From Angelakisella massiliensis (GTDB lineage Bacteria > Bacillota > Clostridia > Oscillospirales > Ruminococcaceae), in NCBI RefSeq assembly GCF_900104675.1, contig NZ_LT629945.1:2160756-2224755 (forward strand): a stretch of 64,000 nt of DNA, given 5' to 3'. Below, in pieces: positions 52,982-62,867 of this stretch (its first letter is position 1; each line of letters opens with the position of its first letter). The position numbers were made by a program, and so were the translations under genes. The notes beneath the pieces are model-generated. The model made no database searches and was not told the DNA's origin. It saw only the letters and a list, made by a program, of their open reading frames with translations.

Positions 52982-54667
52982 ATGCTCTCACAGCTTTACA
53001 TTGAAAATATCGCTATCATCCAGAAAGCCTCCATTGAGCTGAGGGAAGGGCTGAATGTCTTTACCGGTGAGACCGGAGCGGGAAAAACCATGCTCATCAG
53101 CGCCATCAACGCGGTTCTGGGCGGACGCACCTCACGGGAGATCATCCGCAGCGGGGAGCGGCGGGCATTGGTTTCCGCTCTGTTTACCGATCTGCCGGAA
53201 GAGGTCTGCTCCATGGTGGAAGAGCTGGGGTATGAGGCGGAGGACGGCCAGCTGATGATCTCCAGGGAACTGGATACAGAAGGACGGGGCAGCTGCCGTA
53301 TCGGAGGACGTCCCGCCACCACCGGGCTGCTGCGGCAGCTGGCGGGACATCTTATTGATGTTCACGGCCAGCGGGACAGCCAGGAGCTTCTTTCGCCGGA
53401 CCGTCACCTCAGCTTTATCGACAACTTCGGCGGCATCCGTCTGGAGGAATACCAGGAGATTTTCCGCCGTCTTGCCGGTGTGCGGGAGGAGCTGGAGCAA
53501 TCCAGAATGGATGAAAGCTACCGCCTCCAGCGTCAGGATATGCTTCGGTATCAGGTGGACGAGATCACCGCCGCCCAACTGAGCGAGGAAGAAGAGGAGG
53601 AGCTTGTTTCCCAGCGGGAGATCATACGCAACGCCGAAAAGATCACCAGTGCCCTGGGGGCCATCTATGACCTTCTCAACGGCACCGAGGATCAGCAGGG
53701 GCTGCTGAGCTCCTTTGAGCTGTTGGGGGAGGAGCTGTCCACCGCTTCCCGTTATCTGCGGCAGCTGTCGGAGTATGATGACCGTATCACCGAGACCGGT
53801 TATGATCTGCAGGAGCTGTCTTCCACCGTTCGGGACTGCCTGGACCAGTATCAATTTGATCCCCGGCAGCTGGATGATATTGAAAACCGGGTGGATCACA
53901 TCCAAAAGCTGAAAAAGAAATACGGGGGCGAGATCCCGGATATTTTGGCCTATCTGGAGCGCATCAGCGATGAGCTGGAGCAGCTGGACCATTCCGACGA
54001 ACGCATTGCTTCTTTGGAGGAGCAGCAGCGGCAGTTGGAGCAGCAGGCAGAAAAGATGGCCGGGGAACTGACCCAGCGGCGGAAAAAGGCGGCTGCGGAA
54101 CTGATCCGTCTCATCCAGCAGGAACTGACCTACCTGGATATGCCTCATGTCCGGTTAGCGCTGTCCTGTCAAAAAAAGGATCTGGCCCTCAACGGCGCCG
54201 ATGTGATGGAGCTGCTGATTTCTGCCAACCCTGGGGAAGAGCCCAAGCCTCTTTCCAAGATCGCTTCCGGTGGTGAGCTGTCCCGGGTGATGCTGGCGGT
54301 GAAGAACGTGCTGGCGGATCGGGATGATATTGGTACCATGATCTTTGACGAGATCGATACCGGCGTCAGTGGCCGGGCGGCTCAGAAAATCGGCCGCAAG
54401 CTCCGGGAGGTGGCCCGTCACCGTCAAGTACTCTGCGTGACCCATCTGGCTCCGGTGGCCGCCTACGGTACCCATCACCTGAAGATCTGTAAAGAGATCC
54501 AGGGGGACCGGACCTATACCAAAGTGCGTTCCTTGTCGCCGGAGGAGCGGGTGGAGGAGCTGGCCAGAATCACTGTAGGGGAGAACATCACCCCCAAGGC
54601 TCTGGAAAGCGCCCGGGAGATGCTGACACTGGCTGAAAAGGAGTTTGCCGGAGCCGATGGTGTTTGA
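52982..54667 (+). CDS. recN: DNA repair protein RecN
   Basis: 561 residues, an SMC-like ATPase for double-strand break repair. Walker A is GETGAGKTM, the ABC signature is SGGELSRVMLA, and Walker B is MIFDEIDTGVSG. A coiled-coil region lies between (about 160-370). Length is standard. Confidence 0.97.
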   Translation: MLSQLYIENIAIIQKASIELREGLNVFTGETGAGKTMLISAINAVLGGRTSREIIRSGERRALVSALFTDLPEEVCSMVEELGYEAEDGQLMISRELDTEGRGSCRIGGRPATTGLLRQLAGHLIDVHGQRDSQELLSPDRHLSFIDNFGGIRLEEYQEIFRRLAGVREELEQSRMDESYRLQRQDMLRYQVDEITAAQLSEEEEEELVSQREIIRNAEKITSALGAIYDLLNGTEDQQGLLSSFELLGEELSTASRYLRQLSEYDDRITETGYDLQELSSTVRDCLDQYQFDPRQLDDIENRVDHIQKLKKKYGGEIPDILAYLERISDELEQLDHSDERIASLEEQQRQLEQQAEKMAGELTQRRKKAAAELIRLIQQELTYLDMPHVRLALSCQKKDLALNGADVMELLISANPGEEPKPLSKIASGGELSRVMLAVKNVLADRDDIGTMIFDEIDTGVSGRAAQKIGRKLREVARHRQVLCVTHLAPVAAYGTHHLKICKEIQGDRTYTKVRSLSPEERVEELARITVGENITPKALESAREMLTLAEKEFAGADGV

Positions 54668-54734
54668 ACCGTTGTTTTCGGACTTTGCCAAGGGCCCCAA
54701 TTTCAAAGCGGGCTTGACTTTTGGAAATAAATCA

Positions 54735-55016
54735 TCTATAATCCACTTAATTGCTGTGAAAAGAATCAGTACTGCGGATAAACCGGCCTTCAGAGAGCTT
54801 TTGGATGGTGGAAAAAAGCGACCGTCTCCGCGGGAAATACCTCTTGGAGCTGCGGCCTGAACGGAATAAAGTAGGGCTTGCCGGGTGTGACCGTTATATC
54901 ACGGGAGTTTCAGTTGGAACTTCCAAAGGGCAGGTACGGTGACGTCCTGCTGAACTGAGGTGGTACCGCGAATTGTTTCGCCCTCTGCACAAGCTTGTGC
55001 GGGGGGCTTTTTGTTT
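54735..55016 (+). promoter_or_regulatory. Tyrosine T-box leader with terminator
   Basis: A canonical T-box upstream of tyrS. Stem I starts near 54735; the specifier is TAC (54838-54840, in GGGAAATACCTC), a Tyr codon. The antiterminator carries ACTGAGGTGGTACCGCG (54954-54970). The terminator GCCCTCTGCACAAG / CTTGTGCGGGGGGC with a T-run ends at about 55016. Uncharged tRNA-Tyr should permit read-through. Confidence 0.93.
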
Positions 55017-55069
55017 TTCCTCAGGCCTTTTGCACAAACCACATCAAAACAAAAGGAGATCAACAAAAA

Positions 55070-56290
55070 ATGAGCAAGGTTTTTGAAGAACTGGAACGCC
55101 GGGGCCTCATTGCCCAGATGACCCATCCCGAGAAGATCCGGGAGAAGCTGGATAACGAAAAGACCACCTTCTATATCGGCTTTGACGCCACTGCGGACAG
55201 CCTCCATGTGGGACATTTCCTTCAGCTGATGGTGATCAACCACATGATCCGGGCGGGTCATACCCCTATCCTGCTGCTGGGCACCGGCACCACCATGGTG
55301 GGCGACCCCACCGGTAAAACCGATATGCGCAAGATGCTGTCGGTGGAGGAGATCAATTATAACGCCGACCGCTTCCTGGAGCAGATGGGACGGCTGGTGC
55401 CTCTGGACAAGTGCATTGTGGAGCGCAATGGCGACTGGCTGATGAAGCTCAACTATATCGAGCTGCTGCGGGATATCGGCGTTCATTTCTCCGTTAACCG
55501 GATGCTGACAGCGGAGTGCTTCAAGTCCCGTCTGGAGCGTGGTCTGTCCTTCATCGAGTTTAACTATATGATCATGCAGAGCTACGACTTCCTCAAGCTG
55601 TATCAGACCCACAACTGCACCATGGAGCTGGGCGGAGATGACCAGTGGTCCAATATCATTGGCGGTGTGGAGCTGGTGCGCCGTGTGGAAGGGGAGGAAG
55701 TGTGCGGCATGACCTTCACCCTGCTGACCACCAAGGAAGGCAAGAAGATGGGCAAGACCGAAAGCGGCGCCGTCTGGCTGGATCCCAAGAAGTACTCTCC
55801 CTACGACTTCTTCCAGTACTGGAGAAACGTAGGGGATGATGATGTCATCAACTGCCTGAAGCTGATCACCTTTGTTCCCATTGAGGAGATCGAGGAGATG
55901 GAGAAGTGGCAGGGCAGCGATCTGAACAAGGCCAAGGAGCGTCTGGCCTATGAGGTGACCAAGTTTGTCCATGGCCAGGAGGAAGCGGACAAAGCGCTGG
56001 CAGCGGCAAAAGCGCTGTTTGTTTCCGGCGGCCATGATGAAAATATGCCCACCACTGTCCTGGCGGAAGCGGACTTTACCGACGGCGCTATTGGCCTGAC
56101 CGATCTGCTGGTAAAAACCGGCCTTGCGCCCTCCAAGGCAGAGGCCCGGCGGCTGATCCAGCAGGGCGGTATTTCGGTGGACGACCAGAAGGTGACCGAC
56201 CCCGCCGCCAAGGTGGAACGGGAAAACATCTCCGGGCATATGATTATTAAGAAGGGCAAAAAGGTTTACCACAAGGTTACTCTGGCCTGA
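55070..56290 (+). CDS. tyrS: Tyrosyl-tRNA synthetase
   Basis: 406 residues, class I synthetase. The HIGH-type motif is HVGH in DSLHVGHFLQL, the KMSKS-type motif is KMGKT, and a C-terminal S4 domain (KAEARRLIQQGGISVDDQKV) binds the tRNA arm. The ATG at 55070 follows AAAAGGAG; the upstream extension lies in the T-box. The motif spacing indicates the TyrZ-like form, which many Clostridia use. Confidence 0.96.
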   Translation: MSKVFEELERRGLIAQMTHPEKIREKLDNEKTTFYIGFDATADSLHVGHFLQLMVINHMIRAGHTPILLLGTGTTMVGDPTGKTDMRKMLSVEEINYNADRFLEQMGRLVPLDKCIVERNGDWLMKLNYIELLRDIGVHFSVNRMLTAECFKSRLERGLSFIEFNYMIMQSYDFLKLYQTHNCTMELGGDDQWSNIIGGVELVRRVEGEEVCGMTFTLLTTKEGKKMGKTESGAVWLDPKKYSPYDFFQYWRNVGDDDVINCLKLITFVPIEEIEEMEKWQGSDLNKAKERLAYEVTKFVHGQEEADKALAAAKALFVSGGHDENMPTTVLAEADFTDGAIGLTDLLVKTGLAPSKAEARRLIQQGGISVDDQKVTDPAAKVERENISGHMIIKKGKKVYHKVTLA

Positions 56291-56310
56291 TGCCCTGACG
56301 AAAGGAGCTG

Positions 56311-57087
56311 TTGACCATCGAGCGTATGTTTTTTGCCCTGGGGCTGTCCATGGCATCCGGATTGGCTACCTTGCTGGGGGCGGTAGTGATTTTTGCCGCC
56401 AGCAAAAAAAGCGAGCGGTTGGTGACGGTCTCTTTGGGATTTGCCGCAGGGGTGATGCTCAGCGTTTCCTTTGCGGATCTGATGCCCAACGCGGATGAAC
56501 TGCTCCGCGGCGTGGCGGGGGAGAAGATGGGTACAGTTTTATCCATACTCTTTCTCATTGCGGGCGTATTGATGGCGGCGGCTCTGGACCACTTTGTTCC
56601 CCACGAGGCATATGACGATGCCACCGGGGAAAAGCCCCACAAGGATTTGTTCCGGGTAGGCTTTGTGTCCATGCTGGCCATTGGTCTGCATAATTTTCCC
56701 GAGGGAATCGCCACCTTTATGGCGGGGTATGATGACGCTGCTCTTGGCGCGTCCATTGCTCTGGCCATCGCTTGCCACAATGTTCCGGAAGGGATCTCTG
56801 TGGCAATGCCGGTGTATTTTGCTACCGGCAGCCGCTGGAAGGCTGTGCAGTATACCTTCCTTTCCGGTATTTCGGAACCGATTGGTGCGCTGCTGGCGTT
56901 TCTGGTGCTGCGCCCCTTTATCACCGATCTGCTGCTGGGGGCGATTTTCGCCCTGGTATCCGGTATCATGCTCCATATTTGTCTGGAGGAGCTGATCCCC
57001 AGCTCCAGACAGTACGGCCATGACCGGGACGCCCTCATCGCCACCTTTACCGGTATCTGCCTGATGCCCCTGACCCATTTGCTTTAA
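56311..57087 (+). CDS. ZIP family metal transporter
   Basis: 258 residues with eight membrane helices. Metal-site motifs GLHNFPEGIATF and ACHNVPEGISVAMP lie in helices 4 and 5, as in ZupT. It imports zinc and possibly iron or manganese. The start is a TTG at 56311 only three bases after AAAGGAG, so the exact start is uncertain. It follows tyrS by 20 bases and may be cotranscribed. Confidence 0.92.
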   Translation: MTIERMFFALGLSMASGLATLLGAVVIFAASKKSERLVTVSLGFAAGVMLSVSFADLMPNADELLRGVAGEKMGTVLSILFLIAGVLMAAALDHFVPHEAYDDATGEKPHKDLFRVGFVSMLAIGLHNFPEGIATFMAGYDDAALGASIALAIACHNVPEGISVAMPVYFATGSRWKAVQYTFLSGISEPIGALLAFLVLRPFITDLLLGAIFALVSGIMLHICLEELIPSSRQYGHDRDALIATFTGICLMPLTHLL

Positions 57088-57092
57088 AATAA

Positions 57093-57142
57093 AAAACTCC
57101 CCTCTGCGGCGATATCAAACCGTTCCAGAGGGGAGTTTTTTC
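57093..57142. terminator. Terminator after the ZIP gene
   Basis: AAAACTCCCCTCTG and its exact complement (57126-57139) enclose a 19-base loop and are followed by TTTTCT. The next 240 bases up to fbp hold no supported gene. Confidence 0.88.
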
Positions 57143-57382
57143 TGTACAGCAGAAACCATCAGCTCTGCCGGTAAAGGTCTTACACAAAAGGCTTTCGCCA
57201 ACTATGGGGTAAAGCAGGCCGCCAACAATAATATCAGCGGTCAGAAGCTCCCGAAAAAACAGCTGTTATCCGTCTGTGTCCTGGGACAGGGAACATCAAG
57301 TGGGTTCTGGGAGGTATGTGGGGGACAAGAGCTGCTCAGACTATCCCGCTGTCGGTTACGCCTCATCGTAGGGGAGAAAGGA

Positions 57383-59353
57383 TCAGCCCTTTTGCTTGAT
57401 TACGCCCCGGCGGTAGGCGTCCAGCAGGTTTTCCAGTTCCACAATTTTGGCGGAAATGATGCGTCCCTCATCGGTGTCCCGGATCTTGACCCTTTGTGGG
57501 AATACCTCAATGGAGATATTCTTGGAGTGCATATCCTGATTTTCCTGGATGATGGCATCCAGGGAGGTAAAGGGCTGATGCTCCGAGAGCACCAGTTCAT
57601 GGGAATTGGATACCAAGGTATATCCCGCGATGCCGGTTACCGGCTGGTACGCCTTGGAGATGCCCCCGTCAATGATCAGCAGCTTGCCGCCCGCTTTCAC
57701 CGGCGATTCTCCCTTTTTGATCTTCACCGGTACATGACCGTTGACAATATGAGCCCGCTTGGCGGTGATGCCGAACTCCCGCAGGATCATCTCGGCGGTG
57801 GCTCTGGTGTTGATATAGCTGTAATACCAGTCCTTGTGCTCCTCCCAGCAGCTCTGATCGTCGATGAAGCAGCGCTCAAAGGTGGTCATTTTGTCCTTGC
57901 CGTTGAGGGGAGACATGGGGCCGCACCACAAAAACCACATAAAATCCTGGCCCTCCCGCTGGTCCTGTCCGGTGCTGTAAATGCCCCTGCGGCAGATGCG
58001 GTCACAGTAGTCCAGCAGCGATTGACCGCTGTATTCTACGCCATCTACAATAAATCCGGCGAATCCGCCATCCTCTGAAAGGGGGATGCAGCCGTGATAC
58101 ATCAGATTATCATTGTAAATTTTATACATTCCGCCCTTTTTGAACAGGAACCGGGTGTGTTGCTGGAGCTTTTCACTGTGAAGGAAGGACAAGCGCAGTC
58201 CCTCCATCAGTTCAGATTCCTCCGGCGGCAGCTGATAAGGATTGGCCGGGTCCACGGTGGGCATGGAAAGGTCGTTCATGGGCAGTTCTTTTCCATCAAT
58301 AACTACCGTGCCCTTTTCCCAGTTGATTTTGTCCAGCAGCAGGCGGGACTCCATCTGATACTCCGGATGGCGCATGATCACCTGGCCCTCCAGCTTGAAC
58401 TGGATGATGGAAATGGCTTTGTTGATTTTGGCGGCCATTTCCTGATCGTGGCTGCTCAAAGCGTTTTCCACCTCTTTTGGACGGAAGGAGACACAGGGAT
58501 CGTTGCGGTATTGTTCCATAGCGAATACCGCCAGTGGCCGGACATTGATGCCGTAGCCGTCCTCCAGGGTGTCGAAATTGCCGTACCGAATACAGTTGCG
58601 GATCACATTGGCGATGCAGGCCAGCTGCCCGCAGGCGGCACCCATCCACAGGATATCGTGATTGCCCCACTGGAAATCCACATTATGATGCTTGCACAGG
58701 TCGTCCATGATAAAATGAGCCCCTGGCCCCCGGTCAAAGATATCCCCGATGATATGGAGCTTGTCGATGACCATCCGCTGTACCAGCTGGGAAATTTTGA
58801 TGATAAATTCATCCGCCCGGTCAATATCAATGATGGTCTCCAGAATATTGGCGAAATACTCCTGCTTATTGGTCTCAAAATTATCTGTGTACATCAGCTC
58901 ATCGATGATATACTGAAAATCCACCGGCAAAGCCTTACGTACCTTGGAACGGGTGTATTTGGAGGTAGCCACCCGGCACACCATGATCAGCCGCTCCAGG
59001 ATAGTGCGGTACCACTCTCTGGTATTGAGGCCCTGGGCACAGATGGAGGCCAATTTTTTCTCCGGATAATAAATGATGGTGGCCAGCAGCTTTTTTTCCT
59101 CATCCGGTACAGTATCTCCGAAGCATTCGTCAATCTTCCGCTTGATGGAACCGGAGGCGTTTTTCAGAATATGGGTGAAAACCTCGTATTCTCCATGAAT
59201 ATCACTGATAAAGTGCTCGGTGCCCTTGGGCAGATTGAGAATGGCACGGAGATTGATGATCTCTGTGGAAGCGGTTTGAATGGTGGGATAGCTTTGAGCC
59301 AGAAGCTCCAAATACTTTAACGTCAGATCCTGAGGCTGCAGGTAGCGCTCCAT
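57383..59353 (-). CDS. fbp: Fructose-1,6-bisphosphatase class III
   Basis: A 656-residue gluconeogenic phosphatase of the Firmicutes-specific class III. The metallophosphoesterase core has FISDIHGEYEVF, GDIFDRGPG and WGNHDILW. Length is normal (640-670). The ATG has AAAGGAAC upstream. It is the only gene between the ACT gene's terminator and the ZIP gene's. Confidence 0.96.
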   Translation of the reverse strand: MERYLQPQDLTLKYLELLAQSYPTIQTASTEIINLRAILNLPKGTEHFISDIHGEYEVFTHILKNASGSIKRKIDECFGDTVPDEEKKLLATIIYYPEKKLASICAQGLNTREWYRTILERLIMVCRVATSKYTRSKVRKALPVDFQYIIDELMYTDNFETNKQEYFANILETIIDIDRADEFIIKISQLVQRMVIDKLHIIGDIFDRGPGAHFIMDDLCKHHNVDFQWGNHDILWMGAACGQLACIANVIRNCIRYGNFDTLEDGYGINVRPLAVFAMEQYRNDPCVSFRPKEVENALSSHDQEMAAKINKAISIIQFKLEGQVIMRHPEYQMESRLLLDKINWEKGTVVIDGKELPMNDLSMPTVDPANPYQLPPEESELMEGLRLSFLHSEKLQQHTRFLFKKGGMYKIYNDNLMYHGCIPLSEDGGFAGFIVDGVEYSGQSLLDYCDRICRRGIYSTGQDQREGQDFMWFLWCGPMSPLNGKDKMTTFERCFIDDQSCWEEHKDWYYSYINTRATAEMILREFGITAKRAHIVNGHVPVKIKKGESPVKAGGKLLIIDGGISKAYQPVTGIAGYTLVSNSHELVLSEHQPFTSLDAIIQENQDMHSKNISIEVFPQRVKIRDTDEGRIISAKIVELENLLDAYRRGVIKQKG

Positions 59354-59435
59354 ATGGTTGTTCCTTTCTGTCCAATAATCTTTTCCCTCAAAATGGAAGG
59401 CAATAGGCTGAACTATCCCCCCTGGGGAATAAAAA

Positions 59436-59472
59436 CCGCGCCGGCCCTGCTGTACAAAGGGAGCGGCGCGGG
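59436..59472 (-). terminator. Terminator of the asd-dap operon
   Basis: CCGCGCCG and CGGCGCGG form the stem; TTTTTATT follows on the minus strand, five bases beyond the ACT gene stop. Confidence 0.85.
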
Positions 59473-59477
59473 AAAAA

Positions 59478-59948
59478 TCAAGCCTTTACCTGAAAGGCCC
59501 GTTCCAGTACCTGTGTCGCCCGCAGCTGATTGGCGGGGGAGACAATGAAAGAAATATCAATTTCAGAGGTGGTGATCATGATAATATCAATGCCCTGCTC
59601 CAGCAGCGACTGGATCGCCCGAGAGGCCACACCGGTCATCTCTCGCATCTCCTCACCATAAAGCTGCAGCTTGCAGTTGCCGGTGGAGACCATGATCTTG
59701 ATCTGGCGGTACTGGTCCCGGATCCGGCTGATAACGGTAAGCACCTTGACTACCTGATGGGAATCAGTTGTAAAGGAAACATCCATTTCGGACCCCTGAG
59801 GCGCTGTTTGGGAAATCATATCAATGATGATACCTTCCTGGGAAAATTCCGAAAAGATCTTTCCGATCAGCTGGCTTTCACTGGTTTCATGACGCAAGGT
59901 AATGAGGGCCACGTCTTCGGTGACGGAAATTCTGGATACACCGTTCAT
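59478..59948 (-). CDS. Tandem ACT-domain protein
   Basis: 156 residues made of two ACT domains, similar to the regulatory C-terminus of aspartokinase (MNGVSRISVTEDVALITLRH, then LYGEEMREMTGVASRAIQSL). There is no kinase domain, and the protein starts with its own GGAGG site. As the last gene of a lysine-controlled operon it could sense an amino acid or act on an aspartokinase in trans; that is inference. Similar orphan genes accompany dap genes in related Clostridia in my recollection. Confidence 0.8.
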   Translation of the reverse strand: MNGVSRISVTEDVALITLRHETSESQLIGKIFSEFSQEGIIIDMISQTAPQGSEMDVSFTTDSHQVVKVLTVISRIRDQYRQIKIMVSTGNCKLQLYGEEMREMTGVASRAIQSLLEQGIDIIMITTSEIDISFIVSPANQLRATQVLERAFQVKA

Positions 59949-59960
59949 ATTTCATCCTCC

Positions 59961-60716
59961 TCAAGCTTGTTCCACAAGGTCGGCCATGGTGTACAGTCCC
60001 GGCTTTTTGCCCTGAAGGAACCGGGCCGCGTTGATCGCCCCCTGGGCAAAAATTTTCTTGGAATAGGCGGTGTGGGTGATGGTGATCACTTCATCCTCCC
60101 CGGCAAAAATCATCTCGTGCTCTCCCACAAGGGTACCGCCCCGGACGCTGTGGATGCCAATTTCGTGGGGGTCCCGCTTGGCCCGGACACTGTGACGGTC
60201 ATAAACATATCTGGGCTGGTAGGGAAGGGCTTCCGCCACCGCGTCCGCCAGCATCAGAGCGGTCCCGCTGGGGGCGTCCACCTTCATATGATGATGCTTC
60301 TCCACCAGTTCCACATCATATTGGCCCCCCAGCACCTTGGCCGCCTTGACGCACAGCTCCCGCATCAGGCTTACGCCCAGGGACATATTGGCCGAAAAGA
60401 ATACCGGCACCTCCAGGGAAGCCTTGTGAATGCGGTCAATCTGCTGCTGGGTGAAGCCGGTGGTGGCGATGACTGCCGGGACCTTGTTTGTTCCCACAAA
60501 GCGCAGCAGCCCGTCCAGATTGTCCGGATGGGAAAAATCAATCACCCCATCGCAGGAGCCGTTCCAGTCCTCCCACCGGTGAAAAACAGGGAAGGACTGG
60601 GACGATTCCTCCCGGGGATCAAATCCGGCGGCCAGCTGGCAGTCGGTCTGCTCTTGTATCATCTGGGTCAGAACCTTTCCCATGGTTCCGCCGCATCCGG
60701 AAACGATCAACTTCAT
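59961..60716 (-). CDS. dapB: 4-hydroxy-tetrahydrodipicolinate reductase
   Basis: 251 residues, second dedicated step of lysine/diaminopimelate synthesis. N-terminal nucleotide-binding loop GCGGTMGK, then NMSLGVSLMREL and the catalytic EKHHHMKVDAPSGTA. The product also feeds dipicolinate for spores. It lies 28 bases after dapA. Confidence 0.96.
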   Translation of the reverse strand: MKLIVSGCGGTMGKVLTQMIQEQTDCQLAAGFDPREESSQSFPVFHRWEDWNGSCDGVIDFSHPDNLDGLLRFVGTNKVPAVIATTGFTQQQIDRIHKASLEVPVFFSANMSLGVSLMRELCVKAAKVLGGQYDVELVEKHHHMKVDAPSGTALMLADAVAEALPYQPRYVYDRHSVRAKRDPHEIGIHSVRGGTLVGEHEMIFAGEDEVITITHTAYSKKIFAQGAINAARFLQGKKPGLYTMADLVEQA

Positions 60717-60744
60717 CTTTTTTGAACCATCCTTCCAGGGTAAA

Positions 60745-61635
60745 TCAGCCTAACAGTCCGGCGTCTTTCAGCGCTGCCGCCAGCTTTTCCCGATTTTTTT
60801 CTTCCATAGGCGTCAGAGGCAGACGGCATGGACCGCAATGGAATCCCATCAGATTCAGCGCTTCCTTGACAGGGATGGGGTTGACCTCGGAAAAGAGCGC
60901 TTCAATAAGAGGGATGTATTTCAGCTGCAACGCGGTGGCTTTGGCGGTCTCTCCCGCCAGATAGGCTGCCACCATTTCATGGGTCTCTCTGGGAGCCACA
61001 TTGGCCAGCACCGAAATGACACCCTTTCCTCCCAGAGAAAGGATGGGCAGTACCTGGTCGTCATTGCCGGAATAGAGGGTCAGCGCGTCGCCGCAAAGTC
61101 TGGCAGTGCGGGCCGCCGCCGAAAGATCCCCGCTGGCCTCCTTGGCCGCTACGATACGGGGATGCCGGCTCAGCTCCAGATAGGTCTCCGGCTTGATGTT
61201 GACGCCGGTACGGCTGGGCACATTGTACAGGATGATGGGAAGGGTGGTGGCGTCGGCAATGGCGGTAAAGTGGGCCACCAGCCCTTTCTGGGTGGCTTTG
61301 TTGTAATAGGGGGTCACCTGGAGCAGGGCGTCCGCTCCTGCGGCCTCCGCCTCCTTGCTCACCCAGATGGCATAAGCGGTATCATTGCTGCCCGCCCCTG
61401 CGATCACCGGTACCCGGCCGGCCACCCGCTTGACAGCATAGGCGATGCACTCCACATGCTCCTCATCGGTCATGGTGGAGGATTCACCGGTTGTGCCGCA
61501 GATGATCAGGGCGTCGGTACCGTTGTCCAGCTGGAAATCAATGAGCCTGCCCAACTCCTCATAGTCAATGGAGCGGTCCTCCCGCATGGGGGTGACGATG
61601 GCGACACCGGAACCGGTAAAAATGGTTTCTTTCAT
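60745..61635 (-). CDS. dapA: 4-hydroxy-tetrahydrodipicolinate synthase
   Basis: 296 residues, a (beta/alpha)8 aldolase that condenses aspartate semialdehyde and pyruvate. CGTTGESSTM holds the Thr pair, ILYNVPSRTG the catalytic Tyr and RIVAAKEASGD the Schiff-base Lys. AGGAGG lies nine bases before the ATG. Confidence 0.97.
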   Translation of the reverse strand: MKETIFTGSGVAIVTPMREDRSIDYEELGRLIDFQLDNGTDALIICGTTGESSTMTDEEHVECIAYAVKRVAGRVPVIAGAGSNDTAYAIWVSKEAEAAGADALLQVTPYYNKATQKGLVAHFTAIADATTLPIILYNVPSRTGVNIKPETYLELSRHPRIVAAKEASGDLSAAARTARLCGDALTLYSGNDDQVLPILSLGGKGVISVLANVAPRETHEMVAAYLAGETAKATALQLKYIPLIEALFSEVNPIPVKEALNLMGFHCGPCRLPLTPMEEKNREKLAAALKDAGLLG

Positions 61636-61669
61636 AGCTTTGGGCCTCCTGACTTGATGAATGGGTGGG

Positions 61670-62749
61670 TTAGTCCAGATATCCCTTGGCCGCCAGCAGC
61701 TCCGCCATCAGGATCGCTCCGCCGGCCGCGCCCCGGACGGTATTGTGGGACAGGCAGACAAACTTGTAATCATACTGGGTATCGGGACGCAGCCGCCCCA
61801 CAGAAATGGCCATGCCGCCCTCCAGATCCCGGTCCAGGCGGGTTTGAGGCCGGTCGTTCTCGGTGAAATAATGGAGGAACTGTTTGGGAGCCGAGGGCAG
61901 GCCCAGGCGCTGAGGCTCTCCCTGGAAGCGGGCCCAGCGGTCCAAAATCTCTTCCACAGAGACCTTGTTTTTCAAAGAGAAAAATACCGCTGCCAGATGT
62001 CCGTCGGAAACAGGTACCCGGATGCACTGGGTAGTGATGGGGGGCTCTTTGGCGGGATGGATGCCGTCCGCCTCCACGGTGCCCCAGATCTTCAGCGGCT
62101 CCTGCTCACTTTTTTCCTCCTCACCGCCGATGTAGGGGATCACATTGTCCATCATCTCCGGCCAGGTATCGAAGGTTTTGCCGGCGCCGGAAATGGCCTG
62201 ATAGGTGCAGGCCAGAGCCTTGGTCACCCCCAGATCCAGCAGGGGATGGAGAGCGGGAACATAGCTTTGGAGAGAGCAGTTGGATTTGACGGCGATAAAG
62301 CCCCGCTTGGTGCCCAGACGCTTGCGCTGCACGGGGACGATCTCAGCGTGGTGGGGGTTCAGCTCCGGAATGATCATGGGGACATCAGGGGTGCCCCGAT
62401 GAGCGGAATTGTTGGACATCACAGGGCACTCCAGGCGGGCATACCGCTCCTCCAGAGCCCGGATCTCATCCTTCTTCATATTCACCGCGCAGAATACAAA
62501 ATCCACCTGAGCGGCGATGGCATCCGCGTCCTTTTCCGCGTCCAGAACGATGGTTTTGGCAAGTCTCTGGGGAATGGGGGCTTTCATGGCCCAGCGTGAA
62601 CCCACCGCCTCCTCATAGGTTTTTCCGGCGGACCGCCCGGAAGCGGCCAGAACGGTAACCGTAAACCAGGGATGTCCCTCCAGCAGTGTCAGAAAGCGCT
62701 GTCCCACCATTCCCGTGGCGCCAATGACGCCCACCTGATAATTTTTCAT
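61670..62749 (-). CDS. asd: Aspartate-semialdehyde dehydrogenase (archaeal/fungal-type)
   Basis: 359 residues beginning MKNYQVGVIGATGMVGQRFL, with the nucleophile in KSNCSLQSY and the later GAGKTFDTWPEMMDNVIPYI. This version is longer and of the type first described in archaea and fungi; many Clostridia have it. The ATG at 62749 has GAAGGAG nine bases upstream; the long frame back to 63028 is riboswitch sequence. First gene of the operon. Confidence 0.95.
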   Translation of the reverse strand: MKNYQVGVIGATGMVGQRFLTLLEGHPWFTVTVLAASGRSAGKTYEEAVGSRWAMKAPIPQRLAKTIVLDAEKDADAIAAQVDFVFCAVNMKKDEIRALEERYARLECPVMSNNSAHRGTPDVPMIIPELNPHHAEIVPVQRKRLGTKRGFIAVKSNCSLQSYVPALHPLLDLGVTKALACTYQAISGAGKTFDTWPEMMDNVIPYIGGEEEKSEQEPLKIWGTVEADGIHPAKEPPITTQCIRVPVSDGHLAAVFFSLKNKVSVEEILDRWARFQGEPQRLGLPSAPKQFLHYFTENDRPQTRLDRDLEGGMAISVGRLRPDTQYDYKFVCLSHNTVRGAAGGAILMAELLAAKGYLD

Positions 62750-62798
62750 TGCTGTTCTCTCCTTCGATCCGTCCAAAGACGTCAAAATATTGGTGATA

Positions 62799-62822
62799 GA
62801 AAAAAAACCGGTTGAAAACCGG
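62799..62822 (-). terminator. Lysine riboswitch terminator
   Basis: CCGGTT-TTC-AACCGG followed by eight Ts on the minus strand, between the riboswitch and asd. Confidence 0.85.
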
Positions 62823-62867
62823 CACTGAACACAATATAATAGAAGCGTTGACCATGAGACACCCCAT

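Noticed and set aside
54899-56356. Minus-strand frame opposite tyrS and its T-box
   Set aside because: Shadow of tyrS; the T-box structure explains the upstream part.
58094-59320. Plus-strand frame opposite fbp
   Set aside because: Antisense shadow of a well-identified gene.
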